The notes beneath the pieces were generated by a model, which saw only the letters and a program-made list of their open reading frames with translations, was not told the origin of the DNA and did not search any database. Shown here one piece after another: positions 43,360 through 52,145 of a DNA stretch of 64,000 nt. Each line of letters starts with the position of its first letter. Within the stretch, counting starts at the first letter, position 1. The translations under genes were made by a program, and so were the position numbers. Source of the DNA: Blastopirellula sp. J2-11 (GTDB lineage: Bacteria > Planctomycetota > Planctomycetia > Pirellulales > Pirellulaceae); contig NZ_CP097384.1 of NCBI RefSeq assembly GCF_024584705.1, positions 3,534,001 through 3,598,000 of the forward strand, read 5' to 3'.

Positions 43360-44862
43360 TTAGCGAACGACATCTTCGACCGGCAATCCAATCGCAACGA
43401 TGACGTCTGCCGAAGCTTGAGCGAGTTCGTTGTACAGGTCAAGGCGGACCCGTTGGTTTTGCAAGATGCTGTTGCGGGCCTGGACGACGCGGGTGATGTC
43501 GACTTCGCCGGCTTGGAATTGGCGTTCTAAACCTGCGAGTGCGTTGGGGACTTCGATCGGTTTTTCAAGACCGGAGCTGTGCAAACTTTCGTAGGCGAGT
43601 TGATACCTCTGCCAAGCCGCTTCGGCTTCGAGATTCGCCCTCCGGAACAATTGTCTCCATGCGGTCGATCGCTGATTTAATTCTGCGACTCGTTGCCGTT
43701 CCAGCGGTCGACCATTATTGAAGACCGGCAGGTCCATCTGGGCTTGTAAACCGAGATAGGTCACTTCGTCACGTCCGCGCTGATAGTAGGGACCAACCTG
43801 AACGTCAGGCGTTTTGGCCGCACTAGCCAGGCTTAGGTTTGCTCGGGCCGCATCGACATCGGCCAGCGCGGCCAGCACATCGGGACGTGACGCCGCCCAG
43901 CCTGAGATCGATTCGGGGGAAGTCCGCTGACAAGGGTCATCATTTCCATCAGCAATCAATGTGGGGAGGAGCCAATCATGCTGCGTCAGTCGATCAGCAA
44001 GTCGCAGCTCCGCTTCCGGCGAAAGCCCGACTTGGCGTTTTAAATCACGCAGCGCAAGCTGATAGTTCGCCTGAGCAAGTCGCAACTGCTGCGCAGTCGA
44101 TTGGGCGTCGATTCTAGCAATCGCCACATCGGCGCCGGAAGCCTGGCCCGCATCCAGTTGTTTTTCTAAGGTGTTCTTCAACACCAAATTGTTCTGATGG
44201 CTTTCCTCGGCCAGGTAAAGCAGTTCCTGTTGATAGAGCGCAGTCAAGTAAAGTCGAGCTGACAGCCCTACGTTTTGCAATTCCGCTAGATGAATTGACC
44301 AGCGAATTTGATTCAGTGCAGAAGCGGCGCTGTTCTCGCGAAATCGTTGTTGATGAGCGAGTTCGATGCGCTGCATCAAAAGAACGTAGTGATAGGTCGT
44401 GCCGACGCCGGCAGCGGGAGCATCTTGATAGGGAGTCACCCGAACTTGCGCGAAGGGATTGTAGGGATAGGTTTCGGCGACGCCTAGCACAGCGGAGCCG
44501 ACGTTTTCATTTTGACGAAGAGCGACCAGATCTGGGTTCTGAGCAAGGCCGAGAGAGATCGTTTCCATCAGGTTGAACGAAGGTTGCGGTCGCGTCGAGG
44601 AGACCGGCTCATGTGGTGTCGGCAGGTCCGTCGGCTCGAAATGAGCGGACGCCAAGGTCACCAGATCCGATTCCCATTCAAACGCGGCCGCCGACCGAAT
44701 ATCGGCTGGGGAAGAAGCAGCGGTTTCGGCTGGAAACGCTTCCATGGAATCGGTGATCGGCGGCGGCGTCAATCCTTGCGGTTTTACAGCAGGATCCATG
44801 CGGCATCCAATGCCCGCCAATAAAACCATGCCAAGAATAGAGCCTGACCTACGCATATTCAT
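43360..44862 (-). CDS. Outer-membrane efflux protein of the metal-efflux operon (TolC-like)
   Basis: The product is 500 aa from ATG 44862, next to AGGCGG; a longer frame to 44895 uses a rarer start. The lipobox LLAGIGC occurs near residue 20. Typical OEP pieces include LGLAQNPDLVALRQNENVGS, LYLTALYQQELLYLAEESHQ, AQANYQLALRDLKRQVGL and EVDITRVVQARNSILQNQRV. It ends the minus-strand operon after a 194-bp gap behind the RND pump gene. It should form the outer-membrane duct for that pump, as CusC or CzcC do. Confidence 0.88.
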   Translation of the reverse strand: MNMRRSGSILGMVLLAGIGCRMDPAVKPQGLTPPPITDSMEAFPAETAASSPADIRSAAAFEWESDLVTLASAHFEPTDLPTPHEPVSSTRPQPSFNLMETISLGLAQNPDLVALRQNENVGSAVLGVAETYPYNPFAQVRVTPYQDAPAAGVGTTYHYVLLMQRIELAHQQRFRENSAASALNQIRWSIHLAELQNVGLSARLYLTALYQQELLYLAEESHQNNLVLKNTLEKQLDAGQASGADVAIARIDAQSTAQQLRLAQANYQLALRDLKRQVGLSPEAELRLADRLTQHDWLLPTLIADGNDDPCQRTSPESISGWAASRPDVLAALADVDAARANLSLASAAKTPDVQVGPYYQRGRDEVTYLGLQAQMDLPVFNNGRPLERQRVAELNQRSTAWRQLFRRANLEAEAAWQRYQLAYESLHSSGLEKPIEVPNALAGLERQFQAGEVDITRVVQARNSILQNQRVRLDLYNELAQASADVIVAIGLPVEDVVR

Positions 44863-45024
44863 TTTCCGCCTGATAGCAATTTCCAATGCTGGCAACTGGG
44901 ATTCGAAACTTGTTCGATTCGATTCCGTGGTCAGCTATGGGCTAAATTCGACGAATACGCGGTGGTAACAGCAGTAGCGAATGTAGCAGTAAATCGGAGT
45001 TAATCTTCTTGTTGGAAAGCTGTG

Positions 45025-45047
45025 GCGATTATGCGGAAAATAATCGC
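45025..45047 (-). terminator. Intercistronic hairpin between pump and duct genes
   Basis: Perfect 8-bp arms (GCGATTAT / ATAATCGC) enclose a 7-nt loop, 10 bp after the pump stop codon on the minus strand. There is no U-run, so it is more likely a stability hairpin or attenuator than a strong rho-independent terminator. The rest of the gap is unremarkable. Confidence 0.35.
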
Positions 45048-45056
45048 AATCCAAGT

Positions 45057-48000
45057 CTAATCTTCAACGACAGTTGGTTGAGGTTTCCCCCAAAGCAGGT
45101 AGAGAGGGGGCAGAATGAACAGATTAAGAATCGTCGAAGTGACGAGCCCCCCGACGATGACGACGGCAAGCGGGTACTCGATCTCATGCCCTGGCTTATT
45201 GCCAGAGATCGCCAAAGGCAGCAGAGCTAGCGAGGTTGTCAGCACCGTCATCAAGATCGGCAGCAATCGTTCTTCAGCGCCGCGGACGACCAGGTTAAGT
45301 CCAAAGGGCTCCCCTTCTTCCAACTGAAGATGCCGGTAGTGGCTGACCAACATAATCCCGTTCCGAGCCGCGATTCCCAAAACGGTGACAAAGCCGATCA
45401 GCGATCCCAACGACAACACGCCTCCGGCGATCCAGGCCGCAACCACGCCGCCGATCAAAGCGAATGGAATTGTCAGCGCGACAATTAGCGTCAGACGCAG
45501 CGATTGAAAATCGATGTACAAGATCAGGATCATCCCGATCAACGAGACGGTCGAAAGGGCCAGAAGCTGGTTTTGCGATTGCTGACGCGCCGTGTATTCG
45601 CCCAAAAACTCGGGATGATAGCCGCGATCGAATTGCACCGATAACACCGCCGCCTCGACGTCCCTGGCGACCGATCCAAGGTCGCGTCCTTCCGCATCGC
45701 AGCTGACGTCAATTCGCCGTGAGCCCCCTTCGCGTTTGACCTCGTTGGGCGCTGGAACAATGCTCACATCAGCCAGATCCTTCAAGGGAACCTGGCCGCC
45801 GGTGGGCGTATCAATCCGCAAGTCATGCAGTGCGGTTAAGTCGCTCCGAGCTTCTTCATTGCCCCAGACGACGACGTTGTACTTCTTTTGATTCTCATAG
45901 ACTTCCCCCACCTTCGTTCCACGCAACATGGTTGTCACGGCGCGGCGAACTTGACCAGGCGTCAGACCAAATCGTTCGGCGGCATTCGGACGAAGGCGAA
46001 CTTCGACCTGCGGCACCAAAACCTGAGGCTCGACCTTCAGGTGAGCAGCTCCTTCCACGTTCTCCATCGCCGCCGCGACTTCTTGGGCCTTCTCGCGCAA
46101 AACGTCGAGATCGGGGCCATAGATTCTCACCACGATGCTGGAACTCGAACCGGTCAACACTTCTTTGACCCGTTCACGTAGGTAGGTGAGCACGTCACGA
46201 TACAACCCCGGATACCCTTCCACCGTTTCCAGAATCTGCTGGTGCGTCTTTTCGTAGTCCGCCTGTTCGTCGATGCTGATCCAAAGTTCAGTAAAGTTCG
46301 GACCAACGACTTCGTCCGCTGCTTCCGCTCGGCCGATATGGCTGCCGAAGTTGCGTACGCCTGGGATCGATCGCAGCTCTTTACTGGCTTGAATCGTGAC
46401 TCGGTCCATCGCTTCAATCGATGTCCCTGGACGCTCGACAAAGTGCATCAAAAAATCGGTCTCTTGGAAGCTCGGAAGAAACTCTTGCCCAAGCTGGCTC
46501 GTTAGCCAGGCGGTTCCCAAAAAGGAAACGATCAGCAGCGCGATCGCTCCCATCGGACGCCGGATGAACCAGGGCAAGATCAGGTGATACGGACGGCGCA
46601 ACCAACGACTCAAGGGAGGTTCGTGAGCATCCTTCTTTCCATACGGCAAGATCATCAACGAGAGCGCCGGGGTCACCAACAGCGCCACCAATAGAGAAGC
46701 CGAAATCGCCAGGACATAGCCCAACGCCAAAGGGCGAAAAAAGGCGCCCGGCAGTCCTTCGAGAAAAAAGATCGGCAGGAATACCAAGATGATAATCGCC
46801 GTCGCATAAACAACAGCGCTGCGAACCTCTAAGGAAGCGGCGAGCACCACACGAAATGGTGAACGCGGTTGGGCTTCTGCGCGGTTCAAACGGAGCCGGC
46901 GCACGATGTTCTCGACGTCGATGATCGCATCGTCGACGACTTCGCCCAGAGCGATCACCAAACCAGCGATTATCATCGTGTTGATCGTCAGGCCCCACCA
47001 ATAAAGCACAACGATCGTCGCCATCAGCGAAAGAGGAATCGCTGTCAGGCTAATCACGGCGGTTCGCCAATCGTAGAGGAACAGAACCAGAATGATCACA
47101 ACCAGCACGCATCCAATCAGCAGCGCATGCGTGAGATTATCAATCGAACGTTCAATGAAGGTCGCCGGGCGAAAAATAGTGGAATCGATTTCTACGCCGC
47201 GAAGCCCCGGCTTCATCAAATCAAGAGCTGCTTCGATCTTTCTGGTGACTTCTAAAATGTTCGCCGCTGGCTGTTTTTCTACGATCAGCAACAAGCCTGG
47301 CACATCGTTGATAATCGCGTCACCAATCGCGGGCGGCGATCCGATTTGCACCTTCGCGACGTCCCCCAAACGCAACACCGCGCCGGTACGGTAGGCGACG
47401 ACAGTTTGGGACAAGTCTTCTGGCGTTTCGACCGGCGACAACTGCCGAACGGCCAGACGTTGGTTGGGCGTATCGACGAAGCCGCCTGCGTCGAGAACGA
47501 CGGCGTCTCCGGCCGACTTCAAGATCATGTCGAGCGTCACCTGGTGATCGCGTAGCCTTTGCGGATCGACCAGAACCTGAAATTCTTTGTCGCGCTGCCC
47601 CCAGATCGCCACGTTAGCGACGCCAGGAATCGCCATCAAGCGAGGACGAATCGTCCAGACGGCAAGTTCCGTCATTTCGCGTTGGTCCAGCTCTTCGGAC
47701 CAGATCCCAATCTTCATCATCCGGCTCAATGAAGAGAGCGGTTGCAGAATGACCGGAGCCCTGGCCACGACCGGCAATCGAGGAGTCTCAGAGGCGAGCC
47801 GCTCTTGGACGAGTTGCCGAGTTCGATAGACGTCGGCGTCATAGTTCAGCAACAAGCGGATCGACGAGAGCCCAAGCACCGATTTAGAACGAATCGTCTC
47901 GAGACCGGGGGCGCCCACCAGCGCATTTTCCAGCGGGAACGTGACAAGGTTTTCGACCTCTTCCGCAGACAGTCCTGGGGCTTCTGTCTGAATCTCGATA

Positions 48001-48134
48001 TAAGGAGGCGAGAACTCCGGAAAGACGTCGAGCGGCAGATGAGGAATCAAGCGAATCCCCACGACGATCAGCATGATCGACAGCGCCAGTACGGCGATTC
48101 GCAGTTTTAACGCAGCTTCGACAAGCCAACTCAT
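45057..48134 (-). CDS. Heavy-metal RND efflux pump (CusA/CzcA family)
   Basis: The product is 1025 aa from ATG 48134 with GAGG upstream. The frame is open to 48551, but those codons overlap the adaptor gene and lack similarity. The start [60 protein letters not shown] and [20 protein letters not shown] with the proton-relay Asp pair are typical. The second half has [20 protein letters not shown], the HME-type replacement of Asp. It should export cations such as Cu, Zn, Co or Ni by proton antiport together with the adaptor and duct encoded beside it. Which metal is not evident. Confidence 0.92.
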   Translation of the reverse strand: MSWLVEAALKLRIAVLALSIMLIVVGIRLIPHLPLDVFPEFSPPYIEIQTEAPGLSAEEVENLVTFPLENALVGAPGLETIRSKSVLGLSSIRLLLNYDADVYRTRQLVQERLASETPRLPVVARAPVILQPLSSLSRMMKIGIWSEELDQREMTELAVWTIRPRLMAIPGVANVAIWGQRDKEFQVLVDPQRLRDHQVTLDMILKSAGDAVVLDAGGFVDTPNQRLAVRQLSPVETPEDLSQTVVAYRTGAVLRLGDVAKVQIGSPPAIGDAIINDVPGLLLIVEKQPAANILEVTRKIEAALDLMKPGLRGVEIDSTIFRPATFIERSIDNLTHALLIGCVLVVIILVLFLYDWRTAVISLTAIPLSLMATIVVLYWWGLTINTMIIAGLVIALGEVVDDAIIDVENIVRRLRLNRAEAQPRSPFRVVLAASLEVRSAVVYATAIIILVFLPIFFLEGLPGAFFRPLALGYVLAISASLLVALLVTPALSLMILPYGKKDAHEPPLSRWLRRPYHLILPWFIRRPMGAIALLIVSFLGTAWLTSQLGQEFLPSFQETDFLMHFVERPGTSIEAMDRVTIQASKELRSIPGVRNFGSHIGRAEAADEVVGPNFTELWISIDEQADYEKTHQQILETVEGYPGLYRDVLTYLRERVKEVLTGSSSSIVVRIYGPDLDVLREKAQEVAAAMENVEGAAHLKVEPQVLVPQVEVRLRPNAAERFGLTPGQVRRAVTTMLRGTKVGEVYENQKKYNVVVWGNEEARSDLTALHDLRIDTPTGGQVPLKDLADVSIVPAPNEVKREGGSRRIDVSCDAEGRDLGSVARDVEAAVLSVQFDRGYHPEFLGEYTARQQSQNQLLALSTVSLIGMILILYIDFQSLRLTLIVALTIPFALIGGVVAAWIAGGVLSLGSLIGFVTVLGIAARNGIMLVSHYRHLQLEEGEPFGLNLVVRGAEERLLPILMTVLTTSLALLPLAISGNKPGHEIEYPLAVVIVGGLVTSTILNLFILPPLYLLWGKPQPTVVED

Positions 48135-48201
48135 CGCGGTTCCTCGGTAGATAGTGCAAGTTGTCGTAGCAGAAAGAGAGATGGGATACGTCGAACTCGC
48201 T

Positions 48202-49485
48202 CTATTTCGCGAATCCAAACTCCGCTCCGGCCAACTCGGCCGCGCCTGCGGTGACAACCTTCGCTCCAACTTCAGGTCCATGCCGAATCGCCGCCCAGTC
48301 TTCGTCGACCCAACCAACCTGAACACGCCGCCGAACAAACTCACGTTCGCCGGTTTGTTCGTAGACCCATTGCCCGCCATAGATGTCGTGAATGACCGCG
48401 GCCCAAGGAATTGCGGTTTGTATCTCGTCTCCTGTGAGCGGCAAATGCAACGCGATTTTTTGCCCCGGCTGGAAACGATGATTGGGATTCGGCAGTTGGA
48501 AATACAAGTCGACGGCCGCCGCCAAGGGGGTCGCCGTCGGCGGAGACGCAATCGGTTGAACGACTACATCCTGATCTGACGGACGGCCGTCAAGCATCGT
48601 CACCCGAGCAGCTTTCGTCATGTCAATCTCGTGTAAATCACCTACGTATACGGGTGCTTGAACCCACAGAATTTCGTCATTCATGACCTCGAACAAGGGA
48701 GCTCCGGCGGCGACCATTTCGCCGGGTTGAACCTGAACTGTTCGCAAGATGCCGCTGATCGGCGTGGGAATTGGAATGGCGGCTAAGGTACCCGCATCCT
48801 CATCGAGGATGACTCCATCAATTTGACTTTGTCTCAGCTTTGCTGCGGCCAAGCCTTTTTCGGCCAGTTCCAATTGAGCTCTCGCTTCATCGACGCTCCG
48901 CACAGTGCCAACCATATCGTTTAGCAATCTCTCGGCGCGCTGGAAGGCGATCTGGGCAGAGTCGACTTGGACCGACGCCTGCTGAACGGCGCCTTCCGCA
49001 TCGATCTTCGACTGAGCCAACGTATTTTTTGCTTCCGCAAATCGAATCCTCTCCGCAGGGGTCAGCACCGCACGTTCCGGCGACAACAATGGATAGATGG
49101 ACAAAATCGGCTGACTTTTATCAACACGTCGTCCAACATCCAGTTTGGATTGATCGCTCGGACTGCGCAGCGTGCCAGCAAGCGGCGCCGAGACAATCAC
49201 CGACGCGTCCGTCGGTAAAACCAAATCGGCTCCATAGGGACGCGTGCGGACCATCTTCCGCTTCTCGACCATCACCGTTTCTAATCCGAGTCGTCTGATT
49301 GCATCTTCCGTCAGTTCGATGACGTTCAGATCACTTTCGGCAACTGGTCGCGTGGTTTTGGAAGGCGCCTGGGCGGACTTCTCCGGCTTGGTCGATTTCT
49401 GCTGACAACCGCATGTCAGCGACACGCTTGCGCAGAGAACTATCAGGACCAGACGGCGCGCGCTCTGTCTAAGCGTTGGACTCAT
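48202..49485 (-). CDS. RND periplasmic adaptor (CusB/CzcB type)
   Basis: The product is 427 aa from ATG 49485, with AAAGG 9 nt upstream. The hydrophobic N-terminus ends SLTCGCQQ, so it is a possible lipoprotein. The adaptor core includes [20 protein letters not shown], a hairpin segment ([20 protein letters not shown]), [20 protein letters not shown] and [20 protein letters not shown]. The start overlaps the histidine kinase by 17 bp and the stop is 67 bp from the pump gene. It couples the pump to the outer-membrane duct and may deliver metal to the pump. Confidence 0.9.
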   Translation of the reverse strand: MSPTLRQSARRLVLIVLCASVSLTCGCQQKSTKPEKSAQAPSKTTRPVAESDLNVIELTEDAIRRLGLETVMVEKRKMVRTRPYGADLVLPTDASVIVSAPLAGTLRSPSDQSKLDVGRRVDKSQPILSIYPLLSPERAVLTPAERIRFAEAKNTLAQSKIDAEGAVQQASVQVDSAQIAFQRAERLLNDMVGTVRSVDEARAQLELAEKGLAAAKLRQSQIDGVILDEDAGTLAAIPIPTPISGILRTVQVQPGEMVAAGAPLFEVMNDEILWVQAPVYVGDLHEIDMTKAARVTMLDGRPSDQDVVVQPIASPPTATPLAAAVDLYFQLPNPNHRFQPGQKIALHLPLTGDEIQTAIPWAAVIHDIYGGQWVYEQTGEREFVRRRVQVGWVDEDWAAIRHGPEVGAKVVTAGAAELAGAEFGFAK

Positions 49486-50926
49486 CAACTTTGACCTTTC
49501 CCCGGATGGGCGACTCATGGCGTTTCGTCTCGGGCAGCGACAAATTCTCATTGTTTAACGCGGCTTTGGGCAAGCAGATGACGACTTTCGTACCTGCATT
49601 GGGTTCGCTGTACAGCTCGATTGTTCCTTGATGCGCCACGATAATGGCTTGCGTAATCGCTAATCCCAGACCTGTACCGCCAATGGAACGGTTGCGAGAT
49701 GAATCAACTCGATGAAACCGATCAAACACACGCTCTAACTGGTTGGCCGGAATCCCGACGCCGTGGTCGCAAATCGTGACCTGAACTTGCTCGCCGGCGT
49801 CAGAAGTCTCTACTTCGACGGCCGAAGCCGGCGAAGAGTATTTGATCGCGTTCTCCAGCACGTTGAAAAAAGCTTGGCTCAAGCGAACATCATCTCCTAA
49901 CGCTTCGCATGCATGCATTTGATCCGTGGACAACGTAACGTTGCGCGATTCGGAGAGCGGCCGCAGTAGTTCGATAACGTCTTGCAATAACGCATCGATC
50001 TGCACAGGCTCACTCCGACAAGTAGTGATGCCTGCGTCCTGACGACTCAGCGTCAATAACTGATCCGCGAGCGTTCCTAGCCGCGTCGCTTCTTCCACGA
50101 TTACCCGGAGTGCGGCCTTATACTCCTCTTCGGAACGCGTTTTTCGCAGCGTCGACTCCGCTTCCGAGCGCAGGACGGCCAGCGGAGTTCGCAGTTCGTG
50201 CGATGCGTCGGCCGTGAAGCGACGAATCTCTTCTACGGCCCGCTCCAAGCGAGCGATCAGGCGATTCAGCGTGCCGGCAAGATGCCCCAACTCATCATGC
50301 GGATTGGCGACGGCGATACGGCGATCGAGTTGGGAGATCGTGATCGAGTCAGCGACCCTGGCAATCTGCTCGACGGGGGCCAATGCTCTGGCGGCCAGGA
50401 AGTAGCCTCCCAAAAGGGCGAACAAAATACCGATGGGAAGCAAAATCGCGATCAATACGAATAGGGTTTCAATATCCTTGGTCAAAGGCTTGAGCGGCGT
50501 GAGCACTTTGATAACCAGTTTTCCATTCTTCCCTTCGACCGTTCGCATCGCGATACGATAGGATGCGTCGTTCATCGCTTGTCGTGTTTCAAATTCGTAG
50601 GCGGAGTCTGATAATTGGCCAGCAACTTCTGACGTTACGCCAGAGCTGGCGAATAATATCGCTTGGTTCTTATCAAAAATTACGAAGTCGAACGTTTCAT
50701 GTTGACGAAATCGAGCCGCCAGATTGGCGTCCAGTTCGCTTGGGTCCTCAGCGAGTTGAACCTCTAGATAGAGCTCTTGCAGCTCTTCTCGCAATTCCGC
50801 ATCCATGCGCGCAAGCAATTGCTGATAAGTCAAAGGGATCAGCATCGAACAAAAAACCGTTAAAATGACGGCCAACGCTGCGGCGTACCAAAGCGTCAAA
50901 CGCCAGCGAATGGAGATGTTCAACAT
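49469..50926 (-). CDS. Sensor histidine kinase of the metal-efflux operon
   Basis: The product is 485 aa from ATG 50926. Two helices flank a periplasmic sensor (about 30-190). The domains are a HAMP linker around 205-260, HisKA with RRFTADASHELRTPLAVLRS (phospho-His), and HATPase motifs NVLENAIKYSSPA and HGVGIPANQLERVFDRFHRV plus GGTGLGLAITQAI. The periplasmic part has a QxxxL pattern but no clear metal-binding cluster. It overlaps the response regulator upstream by 7 bp. Operon context suggests it senses the same metal the pump exports, as CusS or CzcS do. Confidence 0.9.
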   Translation of the reverse strand: MLNISIRWRLTLWYAAALAVILTVFCSMLIPLTYQQLLARMDAELREELQELYLEVQLAEDPSELDANLAARFRQHETFDFVIFDKNQAILFASSGVTSEVAGQLSDSAYEFETRQAMNDASYRIAMRTVEGKNGKLVIKVLTPLKPLTKDIETLFVLIAILLPIGILFALLGGYFLAARALAPVEQIARVADSITISQLDRRIAVANPHDELGHLAGTLNRLIARLERAVEEIRRFTADASHELRTPLAVLRSEAESTLRKTRSEEEYKAALRVIVEEATRLGTLADQLLTLSRQDAGITTCRSEPVQIDALLQDVIELLRPLSESRNVTLSTDQMHACEALGDDVRLSQAFFNVLENAIKYSSPASAVEVETSDAGEQVQVTICDHGVGIPANQLERVFDRFHRVDSSRNRSIGGTGLGLAITQAIIVAHQGTIELYSEPNAGTKVVICLPKAALNNENLSLPETKRHESPIRGKVKVDESNA

Positions 50927-51597
50927 GGCGGGTCTCCCAGTAAATACCCCTGGCCGCGAATCGTGTGCAGAATGGTTGGTCGCCCTGGCGCTTCCAATAC
51001 TTTTCGCAGATGGTTGATATGCACCTGAATGACGTTCGTCCAAGTTGCGGTTGGCTCTTTCCAGACATCCCGCGCGACCATCTCGCGTGTCACAATTTCG
51101 TTTCCGTGCCGCATCAGGTAGATCAATATCTCCAACTGACGATTCTGGAGTTCCAATTCGCTTCCGTCGCGATAGGCCTGACGGAGAAGCAAATTGACGG
51201 TAAGGGGACCGAACTTCAGCAGGGTTGATTCCGACTGCGGACCACGCCGCAAAAGAGCACGAATGCGGGCCAACAATTCATCCCAGGAAAATGGTTTCAC
51301 CAAGTAGTCGTCGGCGCCTGTATCGAGCCCCATAACGCGATCTTCCACCGCATCTCGAGCCGTGAGCATCAGCACAGGGACGCTATTGCCGGCGCCGCGA
51401 ACCGTCGCCAGCCAGTCGACGCCGCTTCCATCGGGCAGCATGACATCTAGAAGCACCAAATCGACCTGGTCGGAGAATTGTCGATCGGCCGCCGCCAATG
51501 TTTCGGCAGCAAGCGTCGCGTACCCGGATTCTTCCAGAGTACGAGCAATACTCCCTAGAAGTCGCGGTTCGTCTTCGACAATTAGAATCAGGGACAT
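50920..51597 (-). CDS. OmpR-family response regulator of the metal-efflux operon
   Basis: The product is 225 aa from ATG 51597; the frame extends to 51648 without similarity. The receiver domain has SLILIVEDEPRLLG at the N-terminus, the phospho-acceptor Asp in VDLVLLDVMLPDGSGVDW, the LMLTARDAVEDRVMGLDTGA switch and DDYLVKPFSWDELLARI. The C-terminal winged helix ends with TNVIQVHINHLRKVLEAPGR and ILHTIRGQGYLLG. It is the first gene of the minus-strand operon RR-HK-adaptor-pump-duct and probably activates that operon. Confidence 0.93.
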   Translation of the reverse strand: MSLILIVEDEPRLLGSIARTLEESGYATLAAETLAAADRQFSDQVDLVLLDVMLPDGSGVDWLATVRGAGNSVPVLMLTARDAVEDRVMGLDTGADDYLVKPFSWDELLARIRALLRRGPQSESTLLKFGPLTVNLLLRQAYRDGSELELQNRQLEILIYLMRHGNEIVTREMVARDVWKEPTATWTNVIQVHINHLRKVLEAPGRPTILHTIRGQGYLLGDPPC

Positions 51598-52145
51598 GCG
51601 GTCCAGCAGTGGGTGAATCGGCGGGTAAATTGCATCGCCAAACACCATCTTGATTCATCGAACGTCAATCGAGAAGTTCAGGACGTGAAGATAAACTCGA
51701 ATTCATCTTCCAGCTTGGAAGCCAGCGTCTGAAAAATCGAAGGCGCAGCCGGCTGTCCGTTGATAATCACAAGCAACAAGTCTGCGAACGGATTCCCGTC
51801 GCTGTGAGGGCAAGTTTGACAACTTGCGGTCTTTACGGCGATCACGATCACTACTTCCCTTTGTAAGACTCCATTTCGGAACCAGTTTTCATAACGTCGC
51901 TCGATATCTTTTCGCAGCAAGCGGCGTTTTCGGTTTCCAGATGGTTTCGCGCCGATTTTGCAGTTTTTGGCGACAATCGTCGCTTCATGAACAAATGGTC
52001 GCCAGGGAGAATCGCTTCAGCTAAACTAGGAGATCACGCGACCGATTTCCCTCGACTTTCATTCCTTGCGAGCCTCCCCGCTCACGAGTGCGCTCTATCC
52101 CCAGCGCCTTGCCTTGTGCCCCATTTCGTAGTCCGGAGTTCCTAC
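51598..52145. other. Divergent upstream region; one weak open frame
   Basis: This 548-bp stretch should contain the promoters of the metal-efflux operon (minus) and of the esterase/SMP-30 gene (plus). A minus frame of 80 codons (51678-51920) encodes CQTCPHSDGNPFADLLLVII but starts only with TTG, lacks a ribosome site and has no known homologue in memory, so it is only a possible gene. No clear -35/-10 pair could be assigned. Confidence 0.3.

Noticed and set aside
48135-48551. N-terminal extension of the heavy-metal RND pump
   Set aside because: The extra codons overlap the adaptor gene and are Arg/Pro-rich without similarity; the ATG at 48134 has a good ribosome site and the family start.
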